Source: CANIGN01 sp041391385 (GTDB lineage Bacteria; Bdellovibrionota; UBA2428). Taken from it: a stretch of DNA of 64,000 nt. Made by a program: the position numbers and the translations under genes. Positions 55,001 through 63,454 of the stretch are shown piece by piece. Under the pieces are notes generated by a model. That model searched no databases. It was not told where the DNA came from and saw nothing but the letters and a program-made list of their open reading frames with translations. The stretch's first letter is position 1. The number at the start of each line of letters is the position of its first letter. The stretch covers positions 62,001-126,000 of the forward strand of contig JAWKOD010000003.1 of NCBI GenBank assembly GCA_041391385.1. Direction: 5' to 3'.

Positions 55001-55735
55001 ATCACGACGAGCAACCCACTCGGTACCCGCTACGCGAATCTCTAAATCACGAAGCTCATCGCTCCACTCTTTAAATTTTTGAGCCTTTTCAGCCTGACGC
55101 TGCAATGAGTTCAGTTGCTTTTTAAGATCGGCAACCAAGTCATCTACACGTTGTAAATTAAGTTTACTTTGTTCAAGCTTGCGTTCAGTTTCGGCACGAC
55201 GTGCTTTAAACTTCGTTATACCGGCAACATCCTCAATAACCAAACGACGCTCTTCGGGCTTTTGAGCTACCATGCGTGTGATCGCACCTTGTTCGATAAT
55301 TGAATAACTTTTTGCACCAATTCCTGTGTCCATAAAGAATTCTTGGATATCGCGCAAACGACAAGAAATTCGATTGATAAAATATTCAGACTCGCCATGG
55401 CGGTAATAACGGCGAGTAATCTGCACCTCATTCATGTTTTGAAACTGAGGAGGAAGCGCAGGATCTTTATCTGGATCGCGCTCTAAAACTAAAGTCACCT
55501 CAGCAACGTCTAAAGCATGTGTAGTTTTCGTTCCCGAGAAAATGACATCTGTCATGCTCGCACCACGTAAGTGCTTAGGGGACATATCTCCCATAACCCA
55601 ATACAAGGCATCAACAACGTTTGATTTTCCACAACCGTTACTTCCTACGATTGCCGTAATAGGCTGGTTAAACTGAATAATGGTTTTTTCCTTGAAGGAC
55701 TTAAAACCGTGTAACTCAAGGCGCAGGATTTTCAT
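51998..55735 (-). CDS. smc: chromosome partition protein SMC
   Basis: 1,245 residues, full-length SMC. Walker A GSNGCGKSNVVDALYW (31-46), long coiled coils (about 170-500 and 690-1050), a hinge in between (about 510-690, with an unusual Pro-rich insert near ENPGPDNVHAF), ABC signature LSGGEKALTAVSLIFGIF (about 1153) and Walker B FAVLDEVDAPLDD (about 1180). It works with ScpA and ScpB to condense and segregate chromosomes. The scp genes are not adjacent. The only neighbour in the same direction is the small membrane protein gene at 55856. Confidence 0.96.
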   Translation of the reverse strand: MKILRLELHGFKSFKEKTIIQFNQPITAIVGSNGCGKSNVVDALYWVMGDMSPKHLRGASMTDVIFSGTKTTHALDVAEVTLVLERDPDKDPALPPQFQNMNEVQITRRYYRHGESEYFINRISCRLRDIQEFFMDTGIGAKSYSIIEQGAITRMVAQKPEERRLVIEDVAGITKFKARRAETERKLEQSKLNLQRVDDLVADLKKQLNSLQRQAEKAQKFKEWSDELRDLEIRVAGTEWVARRDRLIKSKDDSVIASTKLTDLEASLEKGREELLSLRESFESSEQELGTLRSSRQEQEIKVKEVEGQIQALASKEETLQKRKESDERVQDELQRRGVELAETLERLSLSLAETEVDASKHSLNIEELRSVIDGIRNDFESLRVEVEGYRKELHTHDLSMTKISQEIQGDQKQTLQLEDRQSTISEVRQEIEREFMVKTQEKSGAERLLVEAFAERKDLEAQKESIDAQIQSYDVELTAQTEKLLKGQEELTRQKLRLSHLQELEKNLEGIGSASRSLALYLKDQKGNMAPMIADQIKVPQLLERAVESALGDSLETIVVNQYSEVQELLNYLKGSSDLEAKSARVRFFVRDALPKIEETAPAYFSNTPGAFTPPAENPGPDNVHAFAAQSELVKPSMTIDRYLREHPAVVGNMNELLSQGGQVAEWASLYSNWWVVRDRSAFETLRPSIDENVTLVSLDGDVSHPNGFLDYSPVEDNPEYGRHLVQRRRELEELKQSSELKAQEVAAVQVTVEELKRSLGAEKEAYKLLTQRLVALNPGLQKHTDLIRELEAQVARLGEKKENLSREFELNSEKLEDLKVQLEERNSLLIEKTELRKTCEESLLDAQAKLSEVELRIKEKSTELESAQKLYNEVLKQLTSQKTEQASLLQEKNLSASRLAQLEADFKEVSAQLDVIQVSREELAKSRTDFSEKFTHFQAEEIRVDALVREQRKNVSTKEADVSRFQNDLQKEFERLKNLEQDSAVNEVEIRNIEDRLASQYQIKLSELPEEELARLMAPSDLEENLNPELNREKIERLRGKIDRLGKINMVAMEEYQDLAQRYEYLYVQRQDLSDAINSLFEAISRIDTESKDRFKESFDAVNKAFQDTFPIMFGGGVAELKLTNPDNLLESGVEIVAQPPGKKLQSVTLLSGGEKALTAVSLIFGIFSIKPSPFAVLDEVDAPLDDTNVGRFNNQVRRMAEASQIIMITHHKKSMESADAMYGVTMEEPGISKIASAKLGRI

Positions 55736-55855
55736 TTATAGATCGAGTTTAGACACCAAAATCACAATTCTAAAGAGGAAAGATTAAAGAGTGCAAAGAA
55801 AGATCAAAAACTGCCCCCTAGTCTATGCACAGAAGGCATGGCTCCGGGCGTCAGA

Positions 55856-56098
55856 CTATGGAAGAAAGTGATAACTAGCCGCTGGAATCCCAAAAAAACC
55901 CACGGCCAAGACAACACACGCCAAAGCAAAGACGACGAGCCCCAGCGTATTTACCCTTAAACCTTCCTCCAGAAGGCTTTGCGAAGACTCATCCCAAACA
56001 AGACGCGCTAAATGTGCTTTTTTAAGCTTTCTAGTGGAATTTACGCTCTTCCCAGTGCTCGCTGAGGGGGTACTCTTTTGTTTCTTTAAAGCTGACAT
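55856..56098 (-). CDS. small membrane protein, 80 residues
   Basis: Basic, Ser/Lys-rich N-terminus (SALKKQKSTPSASTGKSVNSTRKLKK) then one hydrophobic segment (NTLGLVVFALACVVLAVGFFG). Single-pass membrane protein with a cytoplasmic basic arm by the positive-inside rule. It is 120 bp upstream of smc on the same strand, perhaps the same transcript. Function unknown. Confidence 0.55.
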   Translation of the reverse strand: MSALKKQKSTPSASTGKSVNSTRKLKKAHLARLVWDESSQSLLEEGLRVNTLGLVVFALACVVLAVGFFGIPAASYHFLP

Positions 56099-56158
56099 AC
56101 AGTACCCATATCGGAATTTTGTCTTTAAAGCTTAAACCCCACCTGCTAACTAACTAGA

Positions 56159-57001
56159 ATGCTTAAAAAAGCCATCTTTTCACTCTTTCTTTTGACTCAA
56201 GCTCCCCACATTGCGCACGCAACTCTCGTTGAAGAGAAAACTGAAGCAACGAGCAAAGTTGATGCTCTCAAAGAAGAGTTTCGAGGCTTTCAAATTGATC
56301 TGCCCAGCTACTACCGCTATACCGAACCCAATCTTATGAGCTTAAGAGGCATCAATTATAGAGCGGGAGTTGAATACACTTTCTTTTTAACTGAAAGTTC
56401 AAGATGGCTCATGCACATCGACTACTCATTTGCCTATGCAAAACTCGACTACAAAAGCTTTGGAACTGGCTCTCTAGACAATCAAAAAAACACGATCCAC
56501 GAACTCAAAGTCAACGTAGGTAAAGCTGCTATCTTTTTAGGCCACCCCTTCAAATATTACTGGGGACTTGGATACCGTCTCCTTAATCACGATGGCAGAG
56601 GAGTGAGCACAACTGGACACAACGGCTACAGAAGAAAATCTCAATACTTTACATTCACTGGTGGATACGATTGGGTGCTCGCTTTGAGTTCAAATTGGGA
56701 CTTTAAACTCAAAAACGAAATTTCTCTCATGCCTTTGGGTATCCAAAAAAGTTACCTTGGGGACGTCGATACTTCCAATGACAACGTTACAAACATACAA
56801 TCATTTGGTGTAAACTTTAGACTCAACCCCACATTCGTTCTCTCAAAACACTTTGTTGTCGGCCCCTATATTGATCTTTGGTACATAGCTGAGTCAGATA
56901 AAGTTAGATTCTACGATACAGACTCCTCAAGTTACGGATACCTCTACGAGCCTGAAAACAACACGGTAGAGTTTGGCCTCACTGTAGGCGCTCGCTTCTA
57001 A
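56159..57001 (+). CDS. outer-membrane beta-barrel-like protein
   Basis: 280 residues, signal peptide (MLKKAIFSLFLLTQAPHIAHA). Alternating amphipathic strands with aromatic girdle residues (YRAGVEYTFFLTESSRWLMHIDYSFAYAKL split over short loops; FKYYWGLGYRLLNH; FGLTVGARF at the end) and a terminal Phe, a typical C-terminal sorting signal for BAM. Size suggests a barrel of 10-12 strands with a short periplasmic N-terminal stretch. No specific family recognised. Confidence 0.65.
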   Translation: MLKKAIFSLFLLTQAPHIAHATLVEEKTEATSKVDALKEEFRGFQIDLPSYYRYTEPNLMSLRGINYRAGVEYTFFLTESSRWLMHIDYSFAYAKLDYKSFGTGSLDNQKNTIHELKVNVGKAAIFLGHPFKYYWGLGYRLLNHDGRGVSTTGHNGYRRKSQYFTFTGGYDWVLALSSNWDFKLKNEISLMPLGIQKSYLGDVDTSNDNVTNIQSFGVNFRLNPTFVLSKHFVVGPYIDLWYIAESDKVRFYDTDSSSYGYLYEPENNTVEFGLTVGARF

Positions 57002-57025
57002 TTCTTTTAAACTACAAACTACAAA

Positions 57026-58144
57026 CTACAAATAATAATGCAAAGTCAGCAAAGCATAATCGCCCCACTGTCCGGTACTTTTATTATTCTCTTTTAACCA
57101 AATTGCCTGAAGTTCCATGTGTGGCCTTGGAAAAAACTGAAAGCCTGGACCAAATCTTTGCCTGGAAGTTCCGTTGTCATCTAAATCTCTTTGCGAGTAA
57201 TCAAGCCACGCAGACACCCAGAGCCCCTGAAAGGGCTCATACGTAAGCTTTGTTGAAGCAAAAAGTCCCCAAGTTCTGGGACTTCCACTTTGAAGCTGTT
57301 GTTGAAATTGCCCATCGGTTAAAAGCGCCCATCTTTTTGAAAGGCCTAAAAGCGCATGAGCCCCGTATCGATCTTTGCTAAAAGTGTCTGCTCTGCGATT
57401 CCAGTAATGAACACCAAACTTATAGTTTTCTACTATGTATTCGCCCTGAAGATAAAAACCACGCTCAGCATTTGATTGCGATCTCAACTCATAGGGACTT
57501 TGCTCGACACCCGCTACAATTCCAAAAGTTTCAAAATTAGCCTGCACTTCGGCGAGATCCTTATACTCCAAGGGTCCCAATCCGCTATCTGAACGACTGC
57601 TTAAAAAATGCTCACTTACCATAAGGCCCAAGTTAGGATGGGCACGCCCAACCTTTAAGGTTGCAGATTCGTTCACGGTTGCAACAACTGCTGTTTTTCT
57701 AAATCGGTAACGATCAGTATTTGCAGTTTTTTCCTGCCCAAAAGTTGTTAAAAATAGAAGGTTTTTCCACTTAGCCCCTAGCTCAGCATCTGCCTGCATA
57801 AGAAACCATTTTCTTCTACGAACACTGCTACTTTCCTGATGCACTTGAATGTAGCGAAGATCACCCCCTACAATAAAACTGCTTTCTTTCTCACCTTGAA
57901 CCCAACTACTCGCATTCTTTGACAAAGCACCCTGTAAAACACGCTCTTCGCCCTTATAACTCCAAGTACTTAAAACTTCAGATGAGAGACTTTTCCCATA
58001 GGGAGTTAAAACACCTCCTCCTGCAGGATTAAAGTGACAAGAGGCACAGTGAACATAACCGTGTCGAATCATTTCTGGAAATGCCCAAGAGCTGGTACAG
58101 GTGAAGAAAAAGAGGAATGCAGCTATAAAAAAACGGAAATGCAT
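57026..58144 (-). CDS. outer-membrane barrel protein with N-terminal haem-c motif
   Basis: 372 residues, signal peptide ending ...SSWAFP. A CxxCH haem-binding motif (Cys33, Cys36, His37 in YVHCASCHFNPAGGG) lies right after the signal peptide. The remainder is strand-rich with repeated aromatic girdles (FGVHYWNRRAD, LTYEPFQGLWVSAWLDYSQRD) and ends LLTLHYYL, as an outer-membrane barrel. A haem next to a barrel could pass electrons across or to the outer membrane. It is the last gene of a three-gene unit with a YceI protein and a two-haem-motif lipoprotein. Confidence 0.72.
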   Translation of the reverse strand: MHFRFFIAAFLFFFTCTSSWAFPEMIRHGYVHCASCHFNPAGGGVLTPYGKSLSSEVLSTWSYKGEERVLQGALSKNASSWVQGEKESSFIVGGDLRYIQVHQESSSVRRRKWFLMQADAELGAKWKNLLFLTTFGQEKTANTDRYRFRKTAVVATVNESATLKVGRAHPNLGLMVSEHFLSSRSDSGLGPLEYKDLAEVQANFETFGIVAGVEQSPYELRSQSNAERGFYLQGEYIVENYKFGVHYWNRRADTFSKDRYGAHALLGLSKRWALLTDGQFQQQLQSGSPRTWGLFASTKLTYEPFQGLWVSAWLDYSQRDLDDNGTSRQRFGPGFQFFPRPHMELQAIWLKENNKSTGQWGDYALLTLHYYL

Positions 58145-58146
58145 CT

Positions 58147-58701
58147 CTAGCGAACCAAGGGAGGAGCTTCTTGAATAACTTCAAAAGTTGTCGCTACTTT
58201 TACGAGATCTGAAACACGAATGCCGCTCCAAGAGGGAATTTCCATACCATAATCACTCAACTTAATTTCAAAATTTGCCGTAACTAAATCGCCACTTCTT
58301 TTTGCATGAATAGAAACTTCGTTGCTTTTATCTTTTAAAGTGAATAACCCTTTAAGATCTTGCTCCCCTTCAAAGACTAAAGCTGAGTGCTCAGGTGATT
58401 TTAGAGTTAACTTTGCCGTAGGATAATCCTTAACCTTAAGATATTTATTTTTCATATGCTCATCACGAAGCTCTATTCCCGAGTCTAGGGACTTCAAATC
58501 AAATTCAAAAATATCTTCGACACCCGCTTCTGTAGCAAGAGTATGATGTTTTAGTTGAGAGCTTTCTCCTTTTATTTTAAGAAAACTCGGTTTTCCCAAA
58601 GCCTCAAAACTTACCTTTGGGTTTTTTATGCCCTCAAGGGCATAAGAGGTCTGATGCATAAACAACGTAAGCAATAATACTTTCAAAAAGCGATTTTTCA
58701 T
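58147..58701 (-). CDS. YceI-family periplasmic lipocalin-like protein
   Basis: 184 residues from the ATG at 58701, where a signal peptide starts (MKNRFLKVLLLTLFMHQTSYA); an in-frame codon 30 nt upstream is less likely. The YceI pattern is clear: an F-x-A-G/GKPSFLKIKGES start, FDLKSLDSGIELRDEHMKNKYLKVKDYPTAKL split over conserved loops, and ANFEIKLSDYGMEIPSW. YceI proteins bind isoprenoid quinones or other amphiphiles, fitting a role near the two c-type cytochrome-like partners encoded on both sides. The gaps to its neighbours are only a few bases. Confidence 0.82.
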   Translation of the reverse strand: MKNRFLKVLLLTLFMHQTSYALEGIKNPKVSFEALGKPSFLKIKGESSQLKHHTLATEAGVEDIFEFDLKSLDSGIELRDEHMKNKYLKVKDYPTAKLTLKSPEHSALVFEGEQDLKGLFTLKDKSNEVSIHAKRSGDLVTANFEIKLSDYGMEIPSWSGIRVSDLVKVATTFEVIQEAPPLVR

Positions 58702-58711
58702 TTTTAACTCC

Positions 58712-59434
58712 TTATTCCTTTGGCATTCCATTTGCGATCCAAGTTTCTATCACTTCAACTACATCAAGGGACAGTTTAGGCAATCCCGTACGCTGAGGTG
58801 GCATGACAGCGCGCTCGTTATCCGTAACCAGCCTCGCAACAAACTCACTTCTATCTGGATGCTCTATATCAAAAAGCTCAGATATGCCCTCACTTGTAAT
58901 GGCTTCGTAAGTAGAGAAATCACCAATTCGAGCTCCTGCTTTGTGGCAGCCCAAACAATTTTGCATAAACACATTTGCCTTTAATGACTCATAAGTAGCT
59001 TGAAGCACGGGAGGTGGAGGATCAACATCACCTGGATCTCCCGAGCATTCAAGATTTGCATCTTCTTCATTAAACGGTGCCCCTTGATTGATCCAAGTCA
59101 CCAAAAGTTCTTTATCTATTGCAGCCAATGGGCCGCGTGGTGGCATGCGATCAGCCAAAACAGCTTCTTTAACTTGCGCTAAATTAGCTTTAACTTCCTC
59201 ATAGGTAGTCAAGTTAATGGAGGAACCCGAATGACACCCGTTCACTGTACAGTTACGAATTAAAATTTGAGAATGAATACTTGCATAAGAGATTCCCTTC
59301 GTTCCACATGAGAGAGGATTAAACGCAGCAAAAGAAGATTTTCCTTTAAGCACTGTTTCGTTGCAGCCACTTAATAATAGAAAAACCGTAAAAACGACAT
59401 TGAACGACCTCTTCACAAATACCCCTGCGAACAT
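58712..59434 (-). CDS. two-haem-motif cytochrome c-like lipoprotein
   Basis: 240 residues. A lipoprotein signal ends LLLSGCN (Cys24). Two haem motifs are visible: an expanded CX4CH (Cys62, Cys67, His68 in NCTVNGCHSGS) and a CxxCH (Cys160, Cys163, His164 in QNCLGCHKAGA), each followed by an MPP motif (near Met97 and Met211) that may give the axial methionine. This repeated half-domain pattern is like the c-type domains of planctomycete-type cytochromes. It heads the unit with YceI and the haem-barrel protein, so an electron-transfer function in the periplasm is likely. A GTG at codon 7 is another possible start. Confidence 0.75.
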   Translation of the reverse strand: MFAGVFVKRSFNVVFTVFLLLSGCNETVLKGKSSFAAFNPLSCGTKGISYASIHSQILIRNCTVNGCHSGSSINLTTYEEVKANLAQVKEAVLADRMPPRGPLAAIDKELLVTWINQGAPFNEEDANLECSGDPGDVDPPPPVLQATYESLKANVFMQNCLGCHKAGARIGDFSTYEAITSEGISELFDIEHPDRSEFVARLVTDNERAVMPPQRTGLPKLSLDVVEVIETWIANGMPKE

Positions 59435-59572
59435 AAAATAGCATAAGTAACTCGCAGCCTGTTAAATCCCTTAGTCAATTCTTGGCACTAATCGTCAGTA
59501 TTTTTTTCACGGTTTAAGATTAAGAAAAAAAACCTTGTACAAGCGCTAGCTTGACCTACGATATAAAGCAGC

Positions 59573-61894
59573 GTGGCAGACATCATAGCAAGCGAACTGA
59601 AAGACATTGTCAGATTTTCTCTAGAACTCTTAGGTAAGGCGATCGAAGTAGAATACGGAAGAAAAACCTACGACCTTGTTGAAAAAATTCGCCTTCAGTT
59701 TAAGAGCGCACGTAAAAGCTCCCTGGAAAATAGCCTTAAAACGAATGCGGCAGTCCTCGAAATCCTTAGCAGATTCACTCCCTCTCAACGCTTTCAAGTA
59801 ACACATTCTTTTGCCGTCTCCTTAGAAATTATTAACGCTTGTGAAAACGCATACAGGAGCAGTCGTCTCAAAAGCAAAGCTCAAAGTCACCTAGAGCACC
59901 CTGGAGAAAGAATAACCTACGTACTCACAGCTCACCCTACAGAATCCCGAAGCCCTGAGTGCATTGCCATAATGACCGACATAACGGCACTCCTGATCAA
60001 AATGATTGAAGAAAGAAAACCCAGCTATCACGAAGAACTTCTTCACCTCTTACTTCTTGCTTTAAAAACTCCCGTCTCGAGGACTCAAAAACCCGAAGTT
60101 GCTGACGAGGCCGATTACATTTACACAACAGCTCTGAGAAAAGATCTTATTTTATCAATGATCGATAACTTAAATGAGAAACGCACTGTCTACCTACGAA
60201 GCTGGGTTGGTGGCGACAAAGATGGCCACCCTGGAATCAACGACAAAGTAATGCTTGAAAGCCTCCAGGGATCTAGAAAACATCTCTACGCTTTCGCTCT
60301 CGAATTACTCAACAATTGTGAGAGAGATAGCTCTCTAATATCCCCTCCTAAGGATTCTGATAAGCTTACAGCCAAGCTAAAAATTCTCAAGAAAGCACTC
60401 AACGTCCTTCAACATGTAAAAGTAGGTGACGGCGCTAAGCTCAGTTTATTTAAGAAAAATCTCAAAGAACTAGATATCCTTTACCTAAAACTAATTCACA
60501 CAGAGTCTCCCCACCTCAAAAAACTAAAAAAATTGCTTCTTCTTTTTCCGGGCCTTGTACTTCCCCTTGAACTCCGTGAAAGTAGCCAACTTATAGGCCA
60601 GGACGTAGCAACTGCAAAAGGCCCCATTGCTGGAATGCTCAAAGCAATCAACTCTGTTTCAAAAGGAGGAAATCCCCTTTGGTACGCAAGAGCTTTAGTC
60701 ATCAGTTCCACAGAAAGTTCTCAACACATTGTAGAAGCTCATCTTCTTATGAAAAAGTGCATGGGAAAACACGGCCTCCCACTTGTTCCTCTCTTTGAAA
60801 GTCGAAACTCACTCCTAAACGCAGAAGCCATTTTAAAGGAAACCTTTCAAAACAAAGAAATCCTCGAATTATGTCGCAAAGAATGGTCTGCCTTCTTTGA
60901 AGTTATGTTGGGCTACTCGGACTCAGCAAAAGAGAATGGATCACTCCTCAGTCGCAGTCTTATTCGTGAAGCCCTCTATACCATTGAAAAATTTCTCCTA
61001 TCCATCAACATTACACCTATATTTTTTCATGGCTCCGGTGGGAGCGTAGCCCGAGGAGGTGGCTCACTGGATGAGCAAGTATCCTGGTGGCCCTTGTCTG
61101 CTCGAAAAATATTTAAGGTTACCCTTCAAGGTGAAATGGTTTATCGATCTTTTTCAATGCCAGAAATCTTTAATAGCCAACTTAAGAAAATCCTTCTTAA
61201 CTCAAGCAAAGCCCAAACACTCAATACACACCCAGCATCGCAAAAAAACGTCCTCGACTTTGCCCTCAAAGTTTCTAAAAAATACCAAGACCTTGTCTTT
61301 AATACAGAATTTTTAGAAGTTGTGGAGAAAAGCACGCCCTATACATATTTAAATGAATTAAAAATTGGGTCCCGTCCCAGTAAACGCTCCCAAAGTCTCG
61401 GCATCGACACACTCAGAGCTATCCCCTGGGTTTTATGCTGGACGCAAATCCGATCACTTCTTCCTATATGGTGGGGCATTGGAAGTTCTTATGCTGAGTT
61501 AACTGCCGAAGAAAAGAAACAACTTCAAGTTGCCTTTAAAGAAGACGCTTTCTTTAGCTCATTCATAAAACTTCTCGCATTTAGCCTTGCCAAAATAGAC
61601 CTCTCTATTTGGTTTAGTTATCTTCAAAACTCAAAACTAAGTCCTCAGCTAATTACGAAATATAAAAAGTTATTTCTAGAGGAATACCAACTCACCATAA
61701 GCTTTATAAAAAGCATCAGTGGCGAAGATAACATTTTGTGGTTTAGGCCTTGGCTCGAGAACAGCATCACCCTGCGCTCAACCATGATCCACCCCTTGAA
61801 CATGGCTCAAATTGTAGCTCTTAAGAATAGCGATGCAGCTCTGTTGCGCGAAAGTGTAACGGGCATAGCAAGCGGCATGTTGACGACAGGATAG
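59573..61894 (+). CDS. ppc: phosphoenolpyruvate carboxylase
   Basis: 773 residues, GTG start. VLTAHPTES (catalytic His about residue 120), RSWVGGDKDGHPG (about 212), FHGSGGSVARGGG (about 484; FHGRGGxxGRGGG in most enzymes) and LRAIPWVLCWTQIR (about 622) are the conserved PEPC blocks. It carboxylates PEP to oxaloacetate to refill the TCA cycle. It is about 100-150 residues shorter than typical PEPC, and the usual FHGRGG motif reads FHGSGG, and the C-terminal NTG reads TTG, so regulation or activity may differ. Transcribed alone. Confidence 0.88.
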   Translation: MADIIASELKDIVRFSLELLGKAIEVEYGRKTYDLVEKIRLQFKSARKSSLENSLKTNAAVLEILSRFTPSQRFQVTHSFAVSLEIINACENAYRSSRLKSKAQSHLEHPGERITYVLTAHPTESRSPECIAIMTDITALLIKMIEERKPSYHEELLHLLLLALKTPVSRTQKPEVADEADYIYTTALRKDLILSMIDNLNEKRTVYLRSWVGGDKDGHPGINDKVMLESLQGSRKHLYAFALELLNNCERDSSLISPPKDSDKLTAKLKILKKALNVLQHVKVGDGAKLSLFKKNLKELDILYLKLIHTESPHLKKLKKLLLLFPGLVLPLELRESSQLIGQDVATAKGPIAGMLKAINSVSKGGNPLWYARALVISSTESSQHIVEAHLLMKKCMGKHGLPLVPLFESRNSLLNAEAILKETFQNKEILELCRKEWSAFFEVMLGYSDSAKENGSLLSRSLIREALYTIEKFLLSINITPIFFHGSGGSVARGGGSLDEQVSWWPLSARKIFKVTLQGEMVYRSFSMPEIFNSQLKKILLNSSKAQTLNTHPASQKNVLDFALKVSKKYQDLVFNTEFLEVVEKSTPYTYLNELKIGSRPSKRSQSLGIDTLRAIPWVLCWTQIRSLLPIWWGIGSSYAELTAEEKKQLQVAFKEDAFFSSFIKLLAFSLAKIDLSIWFSYLQNSKLSPQLITKYKKLFLEEYQLTISFIKSISGEDNILWFRPWLENSITLRSTMIHPLNMAQIVALKNSDAALLRESVTGIASGMLTTG

Positions 61895-61933
61895 TAGTTA
61901 ATCAAAACCAAGTGCTCTAGAAGATTGACTCAG

Positions 61934-61958
61934 ATATGGTTACAATTTGTAACCATAT
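61934..61958. promoter_or_regulatory. perfect 25-bp palindrome, probable operator
   Basis: Arms ATATGGTTACAA and TTGTAACCATAT are exact inverted repeats around a single central T. Located 65-89 nt ahead of the 62023 gene, next to a TTGACT at 61960 that could be a -35 box. The length and symmetry suggest a dimeric repressor site. Confidence 0.7.
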
Positions 61959-61975
61959 ATTGACTTTTATTCTAT

Positions 61976-62002
61976 TTTTATAACCAGTTAATAGTTATAA
62001 AA
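61976..62002. promoter_or_regulatory. second inverted repeat upstream of the same gene
   Basis: TTTTATAAC and GTTATAAAA, exact 9-bp arms separated by 9 nt. It shares the TAAC/GTTA half-site with the palindrome at 61934, and may be a second operator or overlap the -10 region. Confidence 0.55.
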
Positions 62003-62022
62003 CTTCTCCTGAGGAGAAAAAC

Positions 62023-62526
62023 ATGAAAGCGTTCAACAAAAAGAATTTAACAAGAAGTATAAGCGGCCTCATGCTGCTTTACACAATCGGAGTCGTTAGC
62101 CCTGCTCAAGGAGCAGTAAACGAAACTATCTTAACAAGTCCATCCGTAACACTTACGGCAAAAAGCTTAGAGGGAAATTATGATCTACACTTATATTTTG
62201 GAAACACGAAACCTTATCTTGATGGCGTGCAGCTTATGCGAGGACCTGAAGACGGACTTAGCGGAACGATGCATGTACCAGATGACTTCGACGCACAACT
62301 AGAAGAACTTAGCTTTGACTCTACACATATACGTTTTGAGGTAAAAGTGCCTGCAAATAGTGCGCGTCCTCAAGATATGCGCTTTCTTTACGAAGCCACA
62401 GTTTCGCCACATGATGAAAAGAATTTTTCAGGTCATGTAACGCTGACTCATGTAGCTGGAGAGAAGCTTGAAAAAGCTTCCTATGTGGCAAGTTTTTTAA
62501 TGTTTAAAACAAACACCCAAAATTAA
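62023..62526 (+). CDS. exported protein of unknown function
   Basis: 167 residues, GAGGAG 6 nt before the ATG, signal peptide with a basic start (KKNLTRSISGLMLLYTIGVVSPAQGA). The mature part is beta-rich (VTLTAKSLEGNYDLHLYFG, HIRFEVKVPANSARPQD, FSGHVTLTHVAGEKLEKASYVASF) and resembles a single secreted beta-sandwich. No family recognised. It is the first gene after the two palindromes and ends 4 nt before the cyclodeaminase-like gene, so it probably shares the operon. Confidence 0.6.
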   Translation: MKAFNKKNLTRSISGLMLLYTIGVVSPAQGAVNETILTSPSVTLTAKSLEGNYDLHLYFGNTKPYLDGVQLMRGPEDGLSGTMHVPDDFDAQLEELSFDSTHIRFEVKVPANSARPQDMRFLYEATVSPHDEKNFSGHVTLTHVAGEKLEKASYVASFLMFKTNTQN

Positions 62527-62530
62527 AGTC

Positions 62531-63454
62531 ATGAATAAGATTATACAACTCGAAGATCATCACGTTCACGAGCTCAGTTCCAAAGCTGAGCTCGTGAACC
62601 TCATGGCAGATACGATAAAAGCTAGACCTCACCTAGAAGACCTAAGTCCACCTCGTTTTAAAGTAGGCCATCTTCAAGAAATGGGCATAATGCCCGAAGT
62701 CAGCAGGCAAAACCCACATGTGATTCAAAGTAAGTTTGTATCTCTCATCTCCGGAAAGGGACACCATGGACAAGTCTTAAGATTTGACTCACAAACGGGA
62801 GAGTTGAACGCAATAATACGTGGCAAACTCTTTACTGCCTATAGAACAGCCGCCGCTAGTCTTGCGGTAGCTCGATATTTTAAGCCACGAGTTGAGCATA
62901 TTGTTCTTATAGGCACAGGAGAACAAAGCCTGAGCCACTTTCTTTTTTTTAGGAGCTTTTACCCAGAAGCACACATAAGCGTAGTGGGCCGCACAGTAGA
63001 AAGCCTCAAGGCCTATCAAAAAAAACTCATGCGCTCCGATCTCAATCTAGAGCTAAAAATTCCCCAAAGGAGCGCCGAAATCATATGCACTCTCACAAAC
63101 AGCGAAAGTCCCATTCTTAACCTAGATCAAAGTCACGCCGAAAGCCTCATAATCGCCGTAGGCTCATGCTCAAGAATCCAAAGAGAACTGAGCGCTGAAC
63201 TTGTTACAACATCAAAACGAATTGTAGATTCAATCCCTCAAGCTATGCGAGAGGCTGGAGACTACCTACTCCCCATAAAAGAAGGCCTCCTGAAATTATC
63301 AAAACAAGAAGAAATCGCTCAAGAAATGGGCTCGTACTTTCGAGGAGAAAAAGAGCATCCCACGGGAAGAATCATTTACAAATCTCTAGGAATTGCCGAG
63401 CAAGACATTGCCTTCGCAGATTACCTATTGGACAAATACCATGAGCACAATTGA
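62531..63454 (+). CDS. ornithine cyclodeaminase/mu-crystallin family protein
   Basis: 307 residues. FTAYRTAAASLAVARYF (about residue 97) is the family's substrate/NAD region and HIVLIGTGEQSLSHFL (about 122) is the Rossmann loop. Members include ornithine cyclodeaminase, alanine dehydrogenase, EutC and SbnB. The exact reaction cannot be set from sequence alone, but its overlap with a PLP dehydratase-like gene recalls EutB-EutC and SbnA-SbnB pairs. Confidence 0.8.
   Translation: MNKIIQLEDHHVHELSSKAELVNLMADTIKARPHLEDLSPPRFKVGHLQEMGIMPEVSRQNPHVIQSKFVSLISGKGHHGQVLRFDSQTGELNAIIRGKLFTAYRTAAASLAVARYFKPRVEHIVLIGTGEQSLSHFLFFRSFYPEAHISVVGRTVESLKAYQKKLMRSDLNLELKIPQRSAEIICTLTNSESPILNLDQSHAESLIIAVGSCSRIQRELSAELVTTSKRIVDSIPQAMREAGDYLLPIKEGLLKLSKQEEIAQEMGSYFRGEKEHPTGRIIYKSLGIAEQDIAFADYLLDKYHEHN

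Noticed and set aside
61922..61965. Two TTGACT boxes as sigma70 promoters for the 62023 gene
   Set aside because: No TATAAT-like element lies at 16-18 nt from either box, so only the operator-like palindromes are reported.
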